From Bacteroidales bacterium M3 (GTDB lineage: Bacteria; Bacteroidota; Bacteroidia; Bacteroidales; Muribaculaceae), in NCBI GenBank assembly GCA_001689445.1, contig LUJN01000004.1, positions 30,216-94,215 on the forward strand: a DNA stretch of 64,000 bases. The letters run 5' to 3'. Both the position numbers and the translations under genes were made by a program. This document shows positions 8,413-18,246 of the stretch, one piece after another. How positions within the stretch are numbered: the stretch's first letter is position 1; every line of letters begins with the position of its first letter. The notes beneath the pieces were generated by a model. It was given only the letters and a program-made list of their open reading frames with translations, had not been told where the DNA came from and searched no databases.

Positions 8413-8811
8413 TTAGATTGCTCGTTGTCCCTGTTCTTGCTTTATGGACAGGTTTGCAATCAAAAATTTTGATCGCAAATACGCAAGTTCTTCATTTAGC
8501 TTCGCATCTTGATGGATTATCTGCTTTTTCTTGTCTACCAAAGTTCTGAAAATCGGGTTAAGGTTGTCCCCATACTCGATAAGGTCGACTTTTCGGTTAA
8601 ACAGGCCTTCAAGGGCATCCCTTAGATTAAAATAGTTGGAGACGTAGTCAAACGTTCCGGGGTCATACGGCTCAAAATCCACAAGCATATCCACATCACT
8701 GTTGTCGTTGAACCTGTCCGTGAGAATAGATCCAAAGACTGATAATGTCTTTACCTTGTGCCTTCGGCACAATTCAAGTATGCGCTGCAGGTTGATTTCT
8801 ATGAGCTTCAT
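8413..8811 (-). CDS. MNT-type minimal nucleotidyltransferase without HEPN partner
   Basis: The 132-residue protein has the polymerase-beta type nucleotidyltransferase signature GSILTDRFNDNSDVDMLVDF (GS, then SD.D), with a third acidic residue plausible in KVDLIEYG. Such small proteins are usually MntA antitoxins that AMPylate a HEPN toxin encoded next door. No HEPN-like gene is adjacent: murI follows and an OmpH gene precedes. Its sequence is clearly more AT-rich than its neighbours, which suggests acquisition. A TATATTTG box lies only 5 bp before the ATG, so the mRNA may have almost no leader. Confidence 0.8.
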   Translation of the reverse strand: MKLIEINLQRILELCRRHKVKTLSVFGSILTDRFNDNSDVDMLVDFEPYDPGTFDYVSNYFNLRDALEGLFNRKVDLIEYGDNLNPIFRTLVDKKKQIIHQDAKLNEELAYLRSKFLIANLSIKQEQGQRAI

Positions 8812-8816
8812 ATATG

Positions 8817-8824
8817 CAAATATA
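8817..8824 (-). promoter_or_regulatory. -7 box abutting the nucleotidyltransferase start
   Basis: TATATTTG on the minus strand, ending 5 bp from the ATG at 8811. An ATTG lies about 22 nt upstream. Confidence 0.45.
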
Positions 8825-8874
8825 GTGAATCTTGTTTATAGGATAACAATATCACTACACAAATCGTTGCTGAT

Positions 8875-8912
8875 AAAACAGCCGAGGCAGATTCCTCACG
8901 GGAATCCGCCTC
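8875..8912 (-). terminator. Terminator of the ompH gene
   Basis: The arms 8884-8895 and 8901-8912 pair with one mismatch (GAGGC-GATTCC type stem), and TGTTTTA follows on the minus strand. Confidence 0.7.
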
Positions 8913-8937
8913 GTTACAGTGTATGTAGGGATTGGTC

Positions 8938-9432
8938 TTACTTGATGCCAAGCTCGGTCTTCACCAGGGCAGTGATGTCCTGCACGTCCGAGCCGTTGTA
9001 GAGCGACATCCCGGCGGGGAATATCATTGTGAAGTTGTTGGCTGCGCCGACTGCCTGGATGGCCTTCTGGAGCTTCTCGGTGATGGGCTGCATAAGCGTC
9101 TGCTGCTGACGGTCGATATCCTGGGCGGCGGTGGAGCGGAACTGCTCCATGCGCTGGCTCTGCTCCTGCAGCTCCTGCATACGGCGGTCCTTTATCGACT
9201 GTGGAGTGGTCTCCTCAAGCTGCTGGAACTCGGTATATTTCTTCTGAAACTCATCCTGGAGCTTCTTGAACTCATCCTCATACTTCTTGGCGGCTGCCTC
9301 AAGCTGGGTGTTGGCGGCGGCGGTTTCGGGCATTGCCTCAAGGAGGGTCTGGGTGTTTACTGTGCCAAACTTCTGTGCCGAGGCAAATGTGGGGAGCGCA
9401 ATAGCGATTGCGAGTAAGATTTTCTTAATCAT
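8938..9432 (-). CDS. OmpH/Skp-family periplasmic chaperone 1
   Basis: The 164-residue protein has a signal peptide (MIKKILLAIAIALPTFASAQ) and the OmpH start FGTVNTQTLLEAMPE. A long charged coiled coil (about residues 40-115) follows, the tentacle of Skp-type chaperones that hold unfolded outer membrane proteins on their way to BamA. A second OmpH gene and bamA lie directly upstream in the same direction. It has its own promoter at 9503-9533 and a terminator at 8875-8912, so it can be expressed separately from bamA. Confidence 0.93.
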   Translation of the reverse strand: MIKKILLAIAIALPTFASAQKFGTVNTQTLLEAMPETAAANTQLEAAAKKYEDEFKKLQDEFQKKYTEFQQLEETTPQSIKDRRMQELQEQSQRMEQFRSTAAQDIDRQQQTLMQPITEKLQKAIQAVGAANNFTMIFPAGMSLYNGSDVQDITALVKTELGIK

Positions 9433-9502
9433 ATCTGAATTGTTATTTTATTGTTAGCTAAAAAGGTGGAATCTGCGTATACACATTCACATGATTCGCG
9501 TG

Positions 9503-9533
9503 CAAAGATATAGCTTTTAAGTGGCTATTCAAA
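9503..9533 (-). promoter_or_regulatory. Consensus promoter of ompH copy 1
   Basis: On the minus strand TTTG (9533 to 9530), spacer 19 nt, TATCTTTG (9510 to 9503). This is a full match to the Bacteroidota TTTG-N19-TAnnTTTG pattern. Confidence 0.8.
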
Positions 9534-9619
9534 ATTAATTTATGCTATATGCGAGATTTATTTTGAGGGAAAACCGATTTTTGAAGAGGGAGTTTATAAT
9601 CATAAACGACTGATGACAC

Positions 9620-10135
9620 TTACTTTGAATATCCTAACTTGGCGAGCACTTCATTGCTCACGTCGATACGTGGCGACGCGAAGATGATGTCCCCGGCCGA
9701 GGCGCGGTCAAAGATAGCCTGGTAGCCTCGCTCCTCCGACACCTTCTTGACGGCGTTGTACACCTCATCCTGTATAGGCTTCATCAGGCTCTGACGCTTC
9801 TTGTACAGCTCCCCCTCGGGTCCGAAGTACTTGTAGCGCAGCTCGGTCGCCTCCTTTTCCTTGGCTACGATTTCCTCCTCCTTTTTCTTCTTCTGCTCGT
9901 CGGTGAGGAACACCATGTCGGCCTGGAAGTTCTTGTACAGCGTCTCTGCCTCCTTGGCCTTGGTCTCCACCTCCTTCTGCCAACGCTGCGATATCTGGTT
10001 GAGCTGTTCGTTGGCCATCTCGTAGGATGGGATATTTTTCAGTATATACTCCATGTCGACGAGGGCAAATTTCTGTGCCGACGCGCCGAGCACGGATGCC
10101 ATTATAAAGGCCAGCGTAAAAAAGATTTTTTTCAT
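9620..10135 (-). CDS. OmpH/Skp-family periplasmic chaperone 2
   Basis: The 171-residue protein has a signal peptide (MKKIFFTLAFIMASVLGASAQ), the family start FALVDMEYILKNIPSYE, and a Lys/Glu-rich coiled coil in the middle. Like its neighbour it should act as a trimeric holdase for outer membrane proteins in the periplasm. It lies 67 bp after bamA and is probably cotranscribed with it. The two OmpH copies differ in sequence, so the duplication is old, as in other Bacteroidales. Confidence 0.93.
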   Translation of the reverse strand: MKKIFFTLAFIMASVLGASAQKFALVDMEYILKNIPSYEMANEQLNQISQRWQKEVETKAKEAETLYKNFQADMVFLTDEQKKKKEEEIVAKEKEATELRYKYFGPEGELYKKRQSLMKPIQDEVYNAVKKVSEERGYQAIFDRASAGDIIFASPRIDVSNEVLAKLGYSK

Positions 10136-10202
10136 GTCGTAGATGGTTTTGATTTATTGTTCTTCTTGTGTTAAGACAAGTAGATGGGCAAAAGGTTTAA
10201 CA

Positions 10203-12815
10203 TCAGAACTCCTGTCCGAGGATGAAGTGGAAGTGGCTGCCACCCTTGGTGCCGAACACCTTGTCGAAACCGTAGGCCCAGTCGATACCCATCATGCCCA
10301 CCATAGGCAGGAAGATGCGCACACCCGCGCCCGCCGACCGCTTGATGTCAAACGGCGCAAAGCTCTTGACGTCGCTCCATGCGTTGCCGCCCTCGGCAAA
10401 CACCAGGCCGTAGATGGTCGACGTGGGCTGCAGCATGAACGGGAAGTGAAGCTCGACGCCAAAGCGGGTGTAGGCATAGCCCTCCTTGCCCCACGGGGTG
10501 AACTGTCCGTTGTCATATCCGCGCAGGCCGATGGTCTCCGTGGCGTAGGTATATGAGCCTGACATGCCGTCGCCGCCGACATAGAATGTCTCAAACGGCG
10601 ACCGGCGCCACTTGTTGTAGCTGCCGAGCAATCCGATGTCGGCACGGGTCATCAACACGAGAGTCCACTGCTCAGAGTTGTTGAGTGGCGTATATGTGCG
10701 CGACTTGAACCGTAGTTTCCAATACTCGATCCACTTGTATAGCTCCTTCTTGGAGTCGGTTGTGTTCTCCTTGTACAGCTTCTCCCAGTCCTTGTGCTGG
10801 AACAGTGACATCGGCGGCGTCAGCTGCAGGTTGAGCGAGAACATCGACCCGCGGCGCGTGTAGAGCGGGTTGTCGATGGAGCTGCGCGACAGCGTGAGTC
10901 CGAGCACCACCGAGTTTGACACGCCGTTGTTCATGTAGTAGAGGTATTCCCAGTTTTTCAGGTAATACCACTGGTAGGACAGCTCGGCCTGGAACGTGAA
11001 GTAGTCGTCGGGCCAGCTCAGTCGCTTGCCGAATCCCACGGTCACGCCCGCCATCTGCAACACCTTGTTGGGGTCGTAGGCGTTCTCGATGCTCGTCTGG
11101 TAGTAGTCGCTCGACGAGTTGTAGCCATATCCGTAGCCATATCCGCCGTAGAGGTAGGGGTTGGTCCAGTTGGTGTTGTAGTAGGAGGAGTTGATGCCCG
11201 TCTGGCGGCTGTAGTAGGCCGACACCGACAGCGAGTTGGGGCGTTTGCCGCCAAACCACGGGTCGAGGAACGAGATTGAATATGCCTGGTAGTACTTGGC
11301 GTTGGTCTGTGCCGAGATGGTGAACGTCTGCCCCTCGCCCTGCGGCAGGATGCCCTTGTAGGAGCCGGGGTTGAAGAGGTTCTTGATGGAGAAGTTGGTG
11401 AATTTCAGCGCGGCCTTGCCGATGATGCCGGTCTGCCCCCATCCGAATGACAGCTCTATCTGGTCGTTGGCCTTTGACTCCAGGCCGAAGATGATGTCGA
11501 CCGTGCCGTTCTCCTCGTCAGGCTCGGGGCGTATGTCCATGTTCTCGGGGTTGAAGTGTCCTGTCTGGGCTATCTCGCGTGCCGAACGCATCAGGTCGCT
11601 CTTGGAGAACAGCTGACCCGGCTTGACGCGCAGCTCGCGGCGTATCACCTTTTCATACAGGCGGTCGTTGCCGTTGATGATGACGTTGTTGATGCGTGCC
11701 TGCGGCCCTTCGAATATGCGCATCTCAAGGTCGATGGAGTCCCCCTTGATGTTGCGCTCGATGGGCACGAGCTGGAAGAAGAGGTAGCCGTTGTCCATGT
11801 AGACGTTGGCCACGGCGTCGTCATCCTCGGTCGTGCGCTTGTTCAGCAGCTTTTGGTTGTACACCTCGCCGGGGGAGATGCCGAGCACCTCGCCGAGCCA
11901 TTCCGAGGGGTAGATGGTGTTGCCCACCCAGTTGATGTCGCTGATATAGTACTTGTGCCCCTCCTGGAGGTCGATGTACACGTCCACTTTCTTGTCGTCA
12001 TACTGCACTACGCTGTCTTTCACTATCTTGGCGTCGCGGTAGCCCTTCTCGTTATACTTCTCGATGATGCGGTTGAGGTCATCCTCGTAGTCGCTCTCGA
12101 CAAACTTCTTCTGCTTGAACAGGTTGAGCAGGTTGCCGTTCTCGTTGGTCTTCTTCATCGCGTTCTTGATGGTGCGGTCGCTCAACGCCTCGTTGCCGTT
12201 GATGTATATCTTGTGCACCTTCACCTTGTCGTGGCGGTCGACGCGTATGTTGACTATCTGCTCGTTCTCGTGCGACAGGTCATCGTGGAGGTCGATGTTG
12301 ACCACCGCGTTGCCGAATCCCTTTGCCGAGTAGTATTTCTTGATGATATCCTTGGCGCGGTTGACGATATTCTGCGTTATCTGGTTCCCCTTCATGAGCT
12401 GTAGCCGCTCGTCGAGGTCGTCGCGCTCACCCTTCTTGACGCCGTAGTAGTTGATTTCCGATATGCGCGGCTGGGGGCGCAGGGCAAACTCAAGCCATAT
12501 CTTGTTGCCCACCATCTTGGTTATCTTGATCTGTATCTTGGAGAAAAGCCCCTGTCGCCAGAATCGCTTGGCGACGTTGCGCAGGGCATCCCCGGGGATG
12601 TCGATGTGGTCGCCGACGTTAAGCCCCGAGTAGCCGATGACGATGCCGGTGTCATAGCCGGTCGCGCCCGTGACCTCGATGCCGGCTATCTCGTAGGTGC
12701 GCGGCACCGCCGACTGGGCTATGTCGGGGTTGTAGATGGTGTCGGTGGCGTTCTGCGCCGCCGACTGTAGCGATATGATGGTGATGATGGCGATGAGAGT
12801 GATGATCTTTCGCAT
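10203..12815 (-). CDS. bamA: Outer membrane protein assembly factor BamA
   Basis: The 870-residue protein has a signal peptide (MRKIITLIAIITIISLQSAAQ) and several POTRA repeats (about residues 40-430; for example the HKIYINGNEALSDRTIKNAM type segments). The C-terminal Omp85 barrel ends FHFILGQEF, with an aromatic last residue as needed for Bam insertion. BamA folds beta-barrel proteins into the outer membrane. It follows uppS at 17 bp and precedes two OmpH chaperones that feed it. The barrel contains a Tyr/Gly-rich loop (GGYGYGYGYNSSSDYY), probably surface exposed and variable. Confidence 0.96.
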   Translation of the reverse strand: MRKIITLIAIITIISLQSAAQNATDTIYNPDIAQSAVPRTYEIAGIEVTGATGYDTGIVIGYSGLNVGDHIDIPGDALRNVAKRFWRQGLFSKIQIKITKMVGNKIWLEFALRPQPRISEINYYGVKKGERDDLDERLQLMKGNQITQNIVNRAKDIIKKYYSAKGFGNAVVNIDLHDDLSHENEQIVNIRVDRHDKVKVHKIYINGNEALSDRTIKNAMKKTNENGNLLNLFKQKKFVESDYEDDLNRIIEKYNEKGYRDAKIVKDSVVQYDDKKVDVYIDLQEGHKYYISDINWVGNTIYPSEWLGEVLGISPGEVYNQKLLNKRTTEDDDAVANVYMDNGYLFFQLVPIERNIKGDSIDLEMRIFEGPQARINNVIINGNDRLYEKVIRRELRVKPGQLFSKSDLMRSAREIAQTGHFNPENMDIRPEPDEENGTVDIIFGLESKANDQIELSFGWGQTGIIGKAALKFTNFSIKNLFNPGSYKGILPQGEGQTFTISAQTNAKYYQAYSISFLDPWFGGKRPNSLSVSAYYSRQTGINSSYYNTNWTNPYLYGGYGYGYGYNSSSDYYQTSIENAYDPNKVLQMAGVTVGFGKRLSWPDDYFTFQAELSYQWYYLKNWEYLYYMNNGVSNSVVLGLTLSRSSIDNPLYTRRGSMFSLNLQLTPPMSLFQHKDWEKLYKENTTDSKKELYKWIEYWKLRFKSRTYTPLNNSEQWTLVLMTRADIGLLGSYNKWRRSPFETFYVGGDGMSGSYTYATETIGLRGYDNGQFTPWGKEGYAYTRFGVELHFPFMLQPTSTIYGLVFAEGGNAWSDVKSFAPFDIKRSAGAGVRIFLPMVGMMGIDWAYGFDKVFGTKGGSHFHFILGQEF

Positions 12816-12831
12816 GGTGGTAATGAATGTG

Positions 12832-13572
12832 CTATTTTATTTGTTCGCTCGTAAGCCCGAATCGGCGCTCGCGTGACTGGTACTCGCGGATGGCTGTGCA
12901 GAACTCCTCCTTTGAGAAGTCGGGCCAGAATATCTTGGTGAAGTATATCTCGGAGTATGCTATCTGCCACAGTAGGAAGTTGGAGACGCGCTCGTCCCCC
13001 CCGGTACGTATCAGCAGGTCGGGGTCGGGCATCCCGGCGGTGGCGAGCCGCGAGGCCACTGCCTCGTCGTCGATGTCGGCGGGGTCGATGCGCCCCGCTG
13101 CGGCATCTTCGGCCAGGCGGCGTGCCGCTTCGGTCAGTTCCCACCGCGAGGAGTAGCTGAGCGCCAGGCACAAGGTCAGCCCGTTGCAGTGGGCCGTGTC
13201 CTCCATGCAGCGGCACAGGCGGTCGTAGCTCTCGGCCGGCATACGCCTGAAGTCGCCTATCATAGTCAGGCGCACGTTGTTGCGTATCAGGTCGGGGGTC
13301 TCGCGCTCGATGGCCACTACGATGAGGTGCATCAGGGCATCCACCTCTGCCTTGGGCCGGTTCCAGTTCTCGGTCGAGAATGCGTAGAGTGTGAGGTATT
13401 TAACACCCAGTTCCGAGGCTATCTCGGTGATGCGGCGCACTGTGTTGACCCCCTCCACATGTCCCTGGGAGCGGTCGAGTCCGCGCGCCTTGGCCCAGCG
13501 TCCGTTGCCGTCCATGATGATGGCGACATGGCGCGGGAGGCGGTTGCGGTCTATGTTGTCGATTTGCGACAT
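12832..13572 (-). CDS. uppS: Isoprenyl (undecaprenyl) diphosphate synthase
   Basis: The 246-residue cis-prenyltransferase makes the C55 lipid carrier for peptidoglycan and surface glycans. It shows all family blocks: [17 protein letters not shown] (catalytic Asp), [12 protein letters not shown], and the late [19 protein letters not shown] followed by AYSE. Length is typical. It heads the uppS-bamA-ompH series on the minus strand and is itself preceded by a DUF6089 protein gene at 47 bp. Confidence 0.96.
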   Translation of the reverse strand: MSQIDNIDRNRLPRHVAIIMDGNGRWAKARGLDRSQGHVEGVNTVRRITEIASELGVKYLTLYAFSTENWNRPKAEVDALMHLIVVAIERETPDLIRNNVRLTMIGDFRRMPAESYDRLCRCMEDTAHCNGLTLCLALSYSSRWELTEAARRLAEDAAAGRIDPADIDDEAVASRLATAGMPDPDLLIRTGGDERVSNFLLWQIAYSEIYFTKIFWPDFSKEEFCTAIREYQSRERRFGLTSEQIK

Positions 13573-13619
13573 CTGTTGTTGCTTGTTTGTCTGTTTGTTA
13601 TCGTTTGTCGGCTGCGTCG

Positions 13620-14315
13620 TCAGTCCACGTAGTGGCAGGTGACGCAGCGTTTGCCGAATTCGTATGTTATTGAGACCATTATCGAGGAATGCCAGTCGGT
13701 ATTCTTCAGAAATGAACTTTTTATCTGATACAGGTCGTCGAGGTCCTTGCCGTCCACCTTGTCGCCGAACACTTTGGTCATCGTGAACTCCAGCGCAAGG
13801 TTGAGCCTCGGCATCAGTTTGTACTTCACTCCGACGCTCATCGGGAGGCTCAGCCCCACCGCCGTCTCGCCGTCACACGATGACAGCGTGGCGCCTATGC
13901 CGAGCGCGGCATAAGGAGTCCAGCGGCGCAGCTTCTTGTAGGTCTCGCCGATGCCGTAGTTGAAGAAGTTGGCCTCGCCCCTCACCGACAGGTCATATAC
14001 CTGCGACTTGAACTCGTAGGTCTCGCCGCCGGGCCACACGTTCTCCATGTCGGCGCTGTTGCCGCTCAGCGACAGGGTGGTGAACACGCCACGCAGCGCC
14101 CAGCGCGGGTTGATGAGGTAGCGCATCGAGGCCGACACGGCAAACCCCGGGCTTTTGAACATGTTGGAGGTGTTGGCCTCCCCGAGATACCCGCTCATGC
14201 CGACCCCGGCGCCGATGTCCCACTTGTAGGAGTCGTCCTGCGCCTGCGTGGGGAGTGCGGCGGCCATTACGGCGGTGAGTGCTATGACAATCGCTGCTAT
14301 GGTTTTCTTCATCAT
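13620..14315 (-). CDS. DUF6089-like outer membrane beta-barrel protein
   Basis: The 231-residue protein has a signal peptide (residues 1-26, ending TQAQ) and alternating strands typical of an eight-stranded barrel, with [17 protein letters not shown] at the start and [12 protein letters not shown] near the end. It matches the Bacteroidales DUF6089 family, which lies next to uppS-bamA in this order. The function is unknown. The last residues contain a CxxCH (CVTCH), the form of a heme c attachment site. A single motif at the extreme C terminus of a barrel is more likely a family feature than a real cytochrome site. Confidence 0.75.
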   Translation of the reverse strand: MMKKTIAAIVIALTAVMAAALPTQAQDDSYKWDIGAGVGMSGYLGEANTSNMFKSPGFAVSASMRYLINPRWALRGVFTTLSLSGNSADMENVWPGGETYEFKSQVYDLSVRGEANFFNYGIGETYKKLRRWTPYAALGIGATLSSCDGETAVGLSLPMSVGVKYKLMPRLNLALEFTMTKVFGDKVDGKDLDDLYQIKSSFLKNTDWHSSIMVSITYEFGKRCVTCHYVD

Positions 14316-14401
14316 GCGGTTTATTTATGAAAACGCGGCGTTGCGGGTCTAAATTATATCTCGTATGTTACGTTATGGTTTATTACGGATTGACGGGGCA
14401 T

Positions 14402-15904
14402 TTACTGTAGCGGCTGGAATGTCAGTCGGTTGATGACGCCGCGCCACACGGTGGGATAGGTCGCCCCGTTGTCGTCGGTGCCGCCAAACAGGTATATGTA
14501 GGGGCACTCCCACTCGGTGATGGGGGTCACGGCGCGTGATGCGGGCGTGGCGATACGCCACCATACGGGCAGCTCGCGCGACGGCATTTCAATCCATCCG
14601 CTGCCTGATGAGCGGGCGTGTAGCGTCTCGTCAAACACAAGTCCCTGCGCGTCGGCAAACGAGGGGATGTAGTCGGGTAGCTGCATCAGCTCGTCGGCGC
14701 GGTGCCAGTTGATGCCGCAGTCATACGACGTGTATACATCGCGGTGTACATTCCCGTCGGCATCGCGTCCTCCCATTGCAAGCCACATCGAGGCTTTTAT
14801 CACGATCCATGCGCTCGTGTCGGTGTGGTAGCCGAAGTAGGGCACCAGGGTCATCCCTCCGCGTGCGGGCAATCCGCCACGGTTGATTTCCATCCATTTC
14901 TTGCCGTCATATCCCCATGTCGCGCCGGTGGGCGTCCCGTCGGCGGTGTAGCCCCCCGCCATGATGGCCTGGGACTCGTTGCTCCACTCGGTCGTGTAGA
15001 TGACAAGTGCGCTATATCCGTCAACGGGGAAGTTGTCGGGTATCTTGGCTGCGTTGCCGCTGGCGGGGTATTGCGCGTGATAGTAGCCGTCGGAACGCTG
15101 CTCTATGCCGAGTACCGAGCCGGTATAGCCTCCGATGATGGAGTGCCAGCGCACGCCACACGCGCTCCAATTCTCCCCGTCGGTCGAGCTGTGGAGATTG
15201 CCGTCGCTGTCGAGGATATATAGCGATGATGCGGTCGCCGTGAGCGAATTTACATCGGGCGTGAAAGGGAACGTCACCTCGGAAATATCCCAGTTGCCGT
15301 TGCCCGGGTTGGAGGTCCGGGCTATGGTGTATTTGCCGTTGCCCGCCGTCAGGCACAGGGCCTCACCGTTGTACGACACGGTCTTCTGCGCTGTCGGTGT
15401 GGCGATGGTGGTGGGCAGCGGACGGCGTGCGGTCTTGTTCCAATAGAGAGAGTCGGCCTTCATCTTATGCACGTTCAAGTCCACACGGTAGTCACGTGTA
15501 GTCTTCTGGTCGGCCGATACGACGCGCAGTATCACGTTGCCCGAGAAGTCGATGGTGTCGGTCGGGTGGGCGAGGTAGTTGAATGTGGTGTCCCTCTGTA
15601 GCTTGGCTCCCGATACGATAAGCTCTACCGACGAGCTGCTGGCCACGTTGATGGTCGGCACGAGCTTGCGCACGTCTGTTCCGTAGGGCAGCGAGTCGGC
15701 GTTGAAGATACGGTAGTTGACAAGGTCGATGGTGAAGAACACCTTGTCAAGGTTTGCCAGCACTTTTGTGTTGGCCTTTATGGAAAAGCTCTTGACTTGT
15801 GTGCTCGATGAAAGCACCTCCTCATAGGGAGTGCCTTTCTCGTTGCATGAGGACGCCGCGAGTGCCGCGAGCAGGCCAAGGCAGATTGTCGTTTTCTTTA
15901 TCAT
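14402..15904 (-). CDS. DUF6242-type lipoprotein with propeller-like repeats
   Basis: The protein (about 500 residues) has a lipoprotein signal (MIKKTTICLGLLAALAASSC, lipobox Cys at about 20). An Ig-like N-terminal part follows (about 30-160), then repeated segments such as LYILDSDGNLHSSTDGENW and YTSYDCGINWHRADEL. These resemble Kelch/BNR-like sialidase repeats and suggest a beta-propeller. It fits the Bacteroidales DUF6242 family beside the bamA cluster. The role is unknown; it is probably anchored in the outer membrane facing periplasm or surface. The start at 15904 is preferred over 15916 because it gives the clean lipoprotein signal. A TAAATTTG -7 box is at 15961-15954 on this strand. Confidence 0.75.
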   Translation of the reverse strand: MIKKTTICLGLLAALAASSCNEKGTPYEEVLSSSTQVKSFSIKANTKVLANLDKVFFTIDLVNYRIFNADSLPYGTDVRKLVPTINVASSSSVELIVSGAKLQRDTTFNYLAHPTDTIDFSGNVILRVVSADQKTTRDYRVDLNVHKMKADSLYWNKTARRPLPTTIATPTAQKTVSYNGEALCLTAGNGKYTIARTSNPGNGNWDISEVTFPFTPDVNSLTATASSLYILDSDGNLHSSTDGENWSACGVRWHSIIGGYTGSVLGIEQRSDGYYHAQYPASGNAAKIPDNFPVDGYSALVIYTTEWSNESQAIMAGGYTADGTPTGATWGYDGKKWMEINRGGLPARGGMTLVPYFGYHTDTSAWIVIKASMWLAMGGRDADGNVHRDVYTSYDCGINWHRADELMQLPDYIPSFADAQGLVFDETLHARSSGSGWIEMPSRELPVWWRIATPASRAVTPITEWECPYIYLFGGTDDNGATYPTVWRGVINRLTFQPLQ

Positions 15905-15953
15905 TGTGGGGTACAAGTAGTGTAGGAGTTATTCCCTACATTATTTCAAACTG

Positions 15954-15961
15954 CAAATTTA
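15954..15961 (-). promoter_or_regulatory. -7 box upstream of the DUF6242 lipoprotein gene
   Basis: TAAATTTG on the minus strand, about 50 bp before the start at 15904. No good -33 partner is seen. Confidence 0.45.
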
Positions 15962-16099
15962 GCAACAATTTCATTAATTAAGTCTGCCAAGATGCTAAAA
16001 AAGCTAATATCCCCCACTTTCGCCTCCAAAACATCGCCTGATACCGCCATTTCACCCCCATAACACCAAAAGCATTATGCCTCAACAATCGTCCTCAAA

Positions 16100-16183
16100 T
16101 GTAGGGACGCTGCCTGCAGCGTCCGGGACTAAAGCGTGTCACCACCGTGCCGATTCGTGGACGCTGCAGGCAGCGTCCCTACA
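16100..16183. repeat. Perfect 25-bp inverted repeat (GTAGGG-type element)
   Basis: The arms 16100-16124 and 16159-16183 are exact reverse complements across a 34-nt loop. Each starts TGTAGGGACGC and contains its own inner palindrome, GGACGCTGC-CT-GCAGCGTCC. The element lies between pgeF and the DUF6242 gene. The rest of the 15905-16215 gap shows no gene. The same architecture with another core is at 40536-40620. Confidence 0.85.
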
Positions 16184-16215
16184 TTATGTGTGGGCTATTC
16201 AGCAACCGCCGATTT

Positions 16216-17034
16216 TCACTCCATCATCACTCCCGTGAAGGTGCGCCCGGAGGCTATGCCAAGACGCCGTGCCGAAAAATACCGGTCGGGATTGCAGCGT
16301 GAGCAGCCCACCGCAGGAGCGATATTCTCTGCCAATATACCGCTGTCAACGAGGACGATGTGGTTGGCCTCGCGCAGGTCGATATGCTGTTTCCCCGTGC
16401 CGGGGTGGCGCGACGCGATGTCGGCCACAGGAAATCCCGCCTCGGCAAATTGTTCAACTACCTCATACCCGACCTCAAAGCAGTCGGGGCATATGCAAGG
16501 TCCGATGATAACGCGTATATGCCGTGGCGTGGCTCCGAGCGATGACGTTGCCGCGACAGCCTTGGCGGCTATCCGCGCCACTGTGCCGCGCCATCCGGCA
16601 TGTACGGCGGCTATAACCCGCGCTGCGGGATCAAATAGCAGCAGTGGCACGCAGTCGGCGGTGTTGACCCCTATCGCGAGCTGTGGCACGTCGGTCACCA
16701 CGGCGTCCGTCTCCTCCAATAGCGTTGGCAATGGCATGTCACCCGTGATTATGGCGACGTTGGAGGAGTGGGTCTGACGGGGCACGATAAGCCGTTCCGG
16801 TGAGATTGACAGTCGGTCGGCGAGTGCCCGGCGGCATGTGGCGACATGCCCGGCGGTGTCGCCGGTGTAGTGGCACAGCGAGAATCGCCCGTATGGGTCA
16901 TCCGGGCTCTCGCCGCCGCGTGTGGTCGTGAAGGCTATTATGCCGTCGGCGTTATGCAGCGGCAGGAAAAAGTCTTGTGCGGACACAGTGTCAGTTGCCG
17001 AAGTCGTATGATTCCTCCTCGTTGTCCCAGTCAT
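16216..17034 (-). CDS. pgeF: Peptidoglycan editing factor / YfiH-type multicopper-oxidoreductase-like
   Basis: The protein belongs to the YfiH/YlmD (DUF152) family, whose E. coli member PgeF prevents misincorporation in peptidoglycan precursors; other members act on purine nucleosides. It has the metal-binding motifs RQTHSSNV, the [13 protein letters not shown] block, VHAGWRGTV, and the late [14 protein letters not shown]. The ATG at 17034 overlaps the end of obgE by 44 bp. A GTG at 16986 would start 4 bp after the obgE stop and give a protein of 256 residues; either is possible. It is the last gene of the long nonulosonic acid/obgE operon. Confidence 0.88.
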   Translation of the reverse strand: MTGTTRRNHTTSATDTVSAQDFFLPLHNADGIIAFTTTRGGESPDDPYGRFSLCHYTGDTAGHVATCRRALADRLSISPERLIVPRQTHSSNVAIITGDMPLPTLLEETDAVVTDVPQLAIGVNTADCVPLLLFDPAARVIAAVHAGWRGTVARIAAKAVAATSSLGATPRHIRVIIGPCICPDCFEVGYEVVEQFAEAGFPVADIASRHPGTGKQHIDLREANHIVLVDSGILAENIAPAVGCSRCNPDRYFSARRLGIASGRTFTGVMME

Positions 17035-18181
17035 AGTCTACCGTGTCGTCCCAGTTGTCATCCTCCTCATCGGTGACTTCAGGTGTCGGCAGCGGCACAT
17101 TCTCGAAGATGAACTCATCCTCCTCGCGCACGCGGTGATGTCCGTCGAGGGGACGGTGGGTGATGGCGGTCGCCTCGGCGCGATTGCTCTCCGACGTGAT
17201 GGCGCTCCACAATATATCCTTGAGCATCGTTATTCCCTGTCCTGTGACGGCGGAAATGAACACGTGGGGAATGTCGTCGGGCAGCGTCGGCTCTATCTCG
17301 GCTATAAGTTCATCATCGAGCATGTCGCTCTTGGAGATGGCGAGCACGCGCTCCTTGTCCATAAGCTCGGGGTTGAACCGTGACAGTTCTTCGAGCAGTA
17401 TCTCGTATTCGCGTCGTATGTCGGTGGCATCGGCGGGGACCATGAACAGCAGCACTGCGTTACGTTCGATATGGCGCAGGAAGCGTAGCCCGAGACCCTT
17501 CCCCTCGCTCGCGCCCTCGATGATGCCGGGGATATCGGCCATGACAAACGAGCGGTTGTCGCGGTAGGAGACTATGCCGAGGTTTGGCTCCATAGTGGTG
17601 AACGGGTAGTCGGCTATCTTGGGGCGTGCCGCCGACAGGGCCGACAGCAGGGTCGATTTGCCGGCGTTGGGAAATCCCACGAGACCCACGTCGGCAAGCA
17701 GTTTCAGCTCTATGATGACCTGTTTCTCTATGGCGGGTTCGCCCGGTTGGGCATAGCGGGGCGTGCGGTTGGTCGCGCTCTTGAAGTGCCAGTTGCCGAG
17801 GCCTCCACGGCCTCCGCGCAGCAGCTTCACCTCCTCGCCGTCCTCAGTGACCTCGCAGAGAAATTCCCCGCTCTCGGCGTCAAATACCACCGAGCCGCAG
17901 GGCACTTCTATCACCTGGTCCTCGCCGTCCTTGCCGAAGCTGCGGCCGCCCGAACCGCTCTCGCCGTTGCCTGCGAATATGTGGCGGCGGTATTTGAGCG
18001 GCAACAAGGTCCACATGTTCTTGTTGCCTCGGAGGATGATATGTCCCCCACGGCCGCCGTCGCCGCCGTCAGGCCCACCCTTGGGGACATACTTGGCGCG
18101 GTAGAAGTGGCGCGAGCCGGCACCGCCCTTTCCTGAGCGGCAAAGGATTTTTACGTAGTCGATGAAGTTGGAGTCTGCCAT
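16991..18181 (-). CDS. obgE: GTPase ObgE/CgtA
   Basis: The 396-residue GTPase has the glycine-rich OBG fold (about 1-160, with [12 protein letters not shown]) and a G domain with GFPNAGKST (P loop), [16 protein letters not shown] and SKSD. An acidic C-terminal tail rich in Asp, Glu and Trp follows. ObgE acts in late 50S ribosome assembly and stress control. The frame extends 48 codons further upstream, but [12 protein letters not shown] at 18181 is the conserved start. It lies 65 bp after the ptmE-like gene. Confidence 0.95.
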   Translation of the reverse strand: MADSNFIDYVKILCRSGKGGAGSRHFYRAKYVPKGGPDGGDGGRGGHIILRGNKNMWTLLPLKYRRHIFAGNGESGSGGRSFGKDGEDQVIEVPCGSVVFDAESGEFLCEVTEDGEEVKLLRGGRGGLGNWHFKSATNRTPRYAQPGEPAIEKQVIIELKLLADVGLVGFPNAGKSTLLSALSAARPKIADYPFTTMEPNLGIVSYRDNRSFVMADIPGIIEGASEGKGLGLRFLRHIERNAVLLFMVPADATDIRREYEILLEELSRFNPELMDKERVLAISKSDMLDDELIAEIEPTLPDDIPHVFISAVTGQGITMLKDILWSAITSESNRAEATAITHRPLDGHHRVREEDEFIFENVPLPTPEVTDEEDDNWDDTVDYDWDNEEESYDFGN

Positions 18182-18246
18182 ATGTCGTAATGTCGTTTTT
18201 CTCGTTATAACAAAATATCTTGCCCGATGGTCGGCTGTGGGGAAGT

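Noticed and set aside
11556..12404. Long open frame antisense to bamA
   Set aside because: It lies fully within bamA on the other strand, is rich in Val, Leu and Asp in the manner of a mirrored GC-rich gene, and shows no domain or own promoter.
13620..13650. CxxCH at the end of the DUF6089 protein as a cytochrome c site
   Set aside because: A single motif at the very C terminus of a predicted barrel, with no nearby axial ligand pattern or cytochrome maturation genes.
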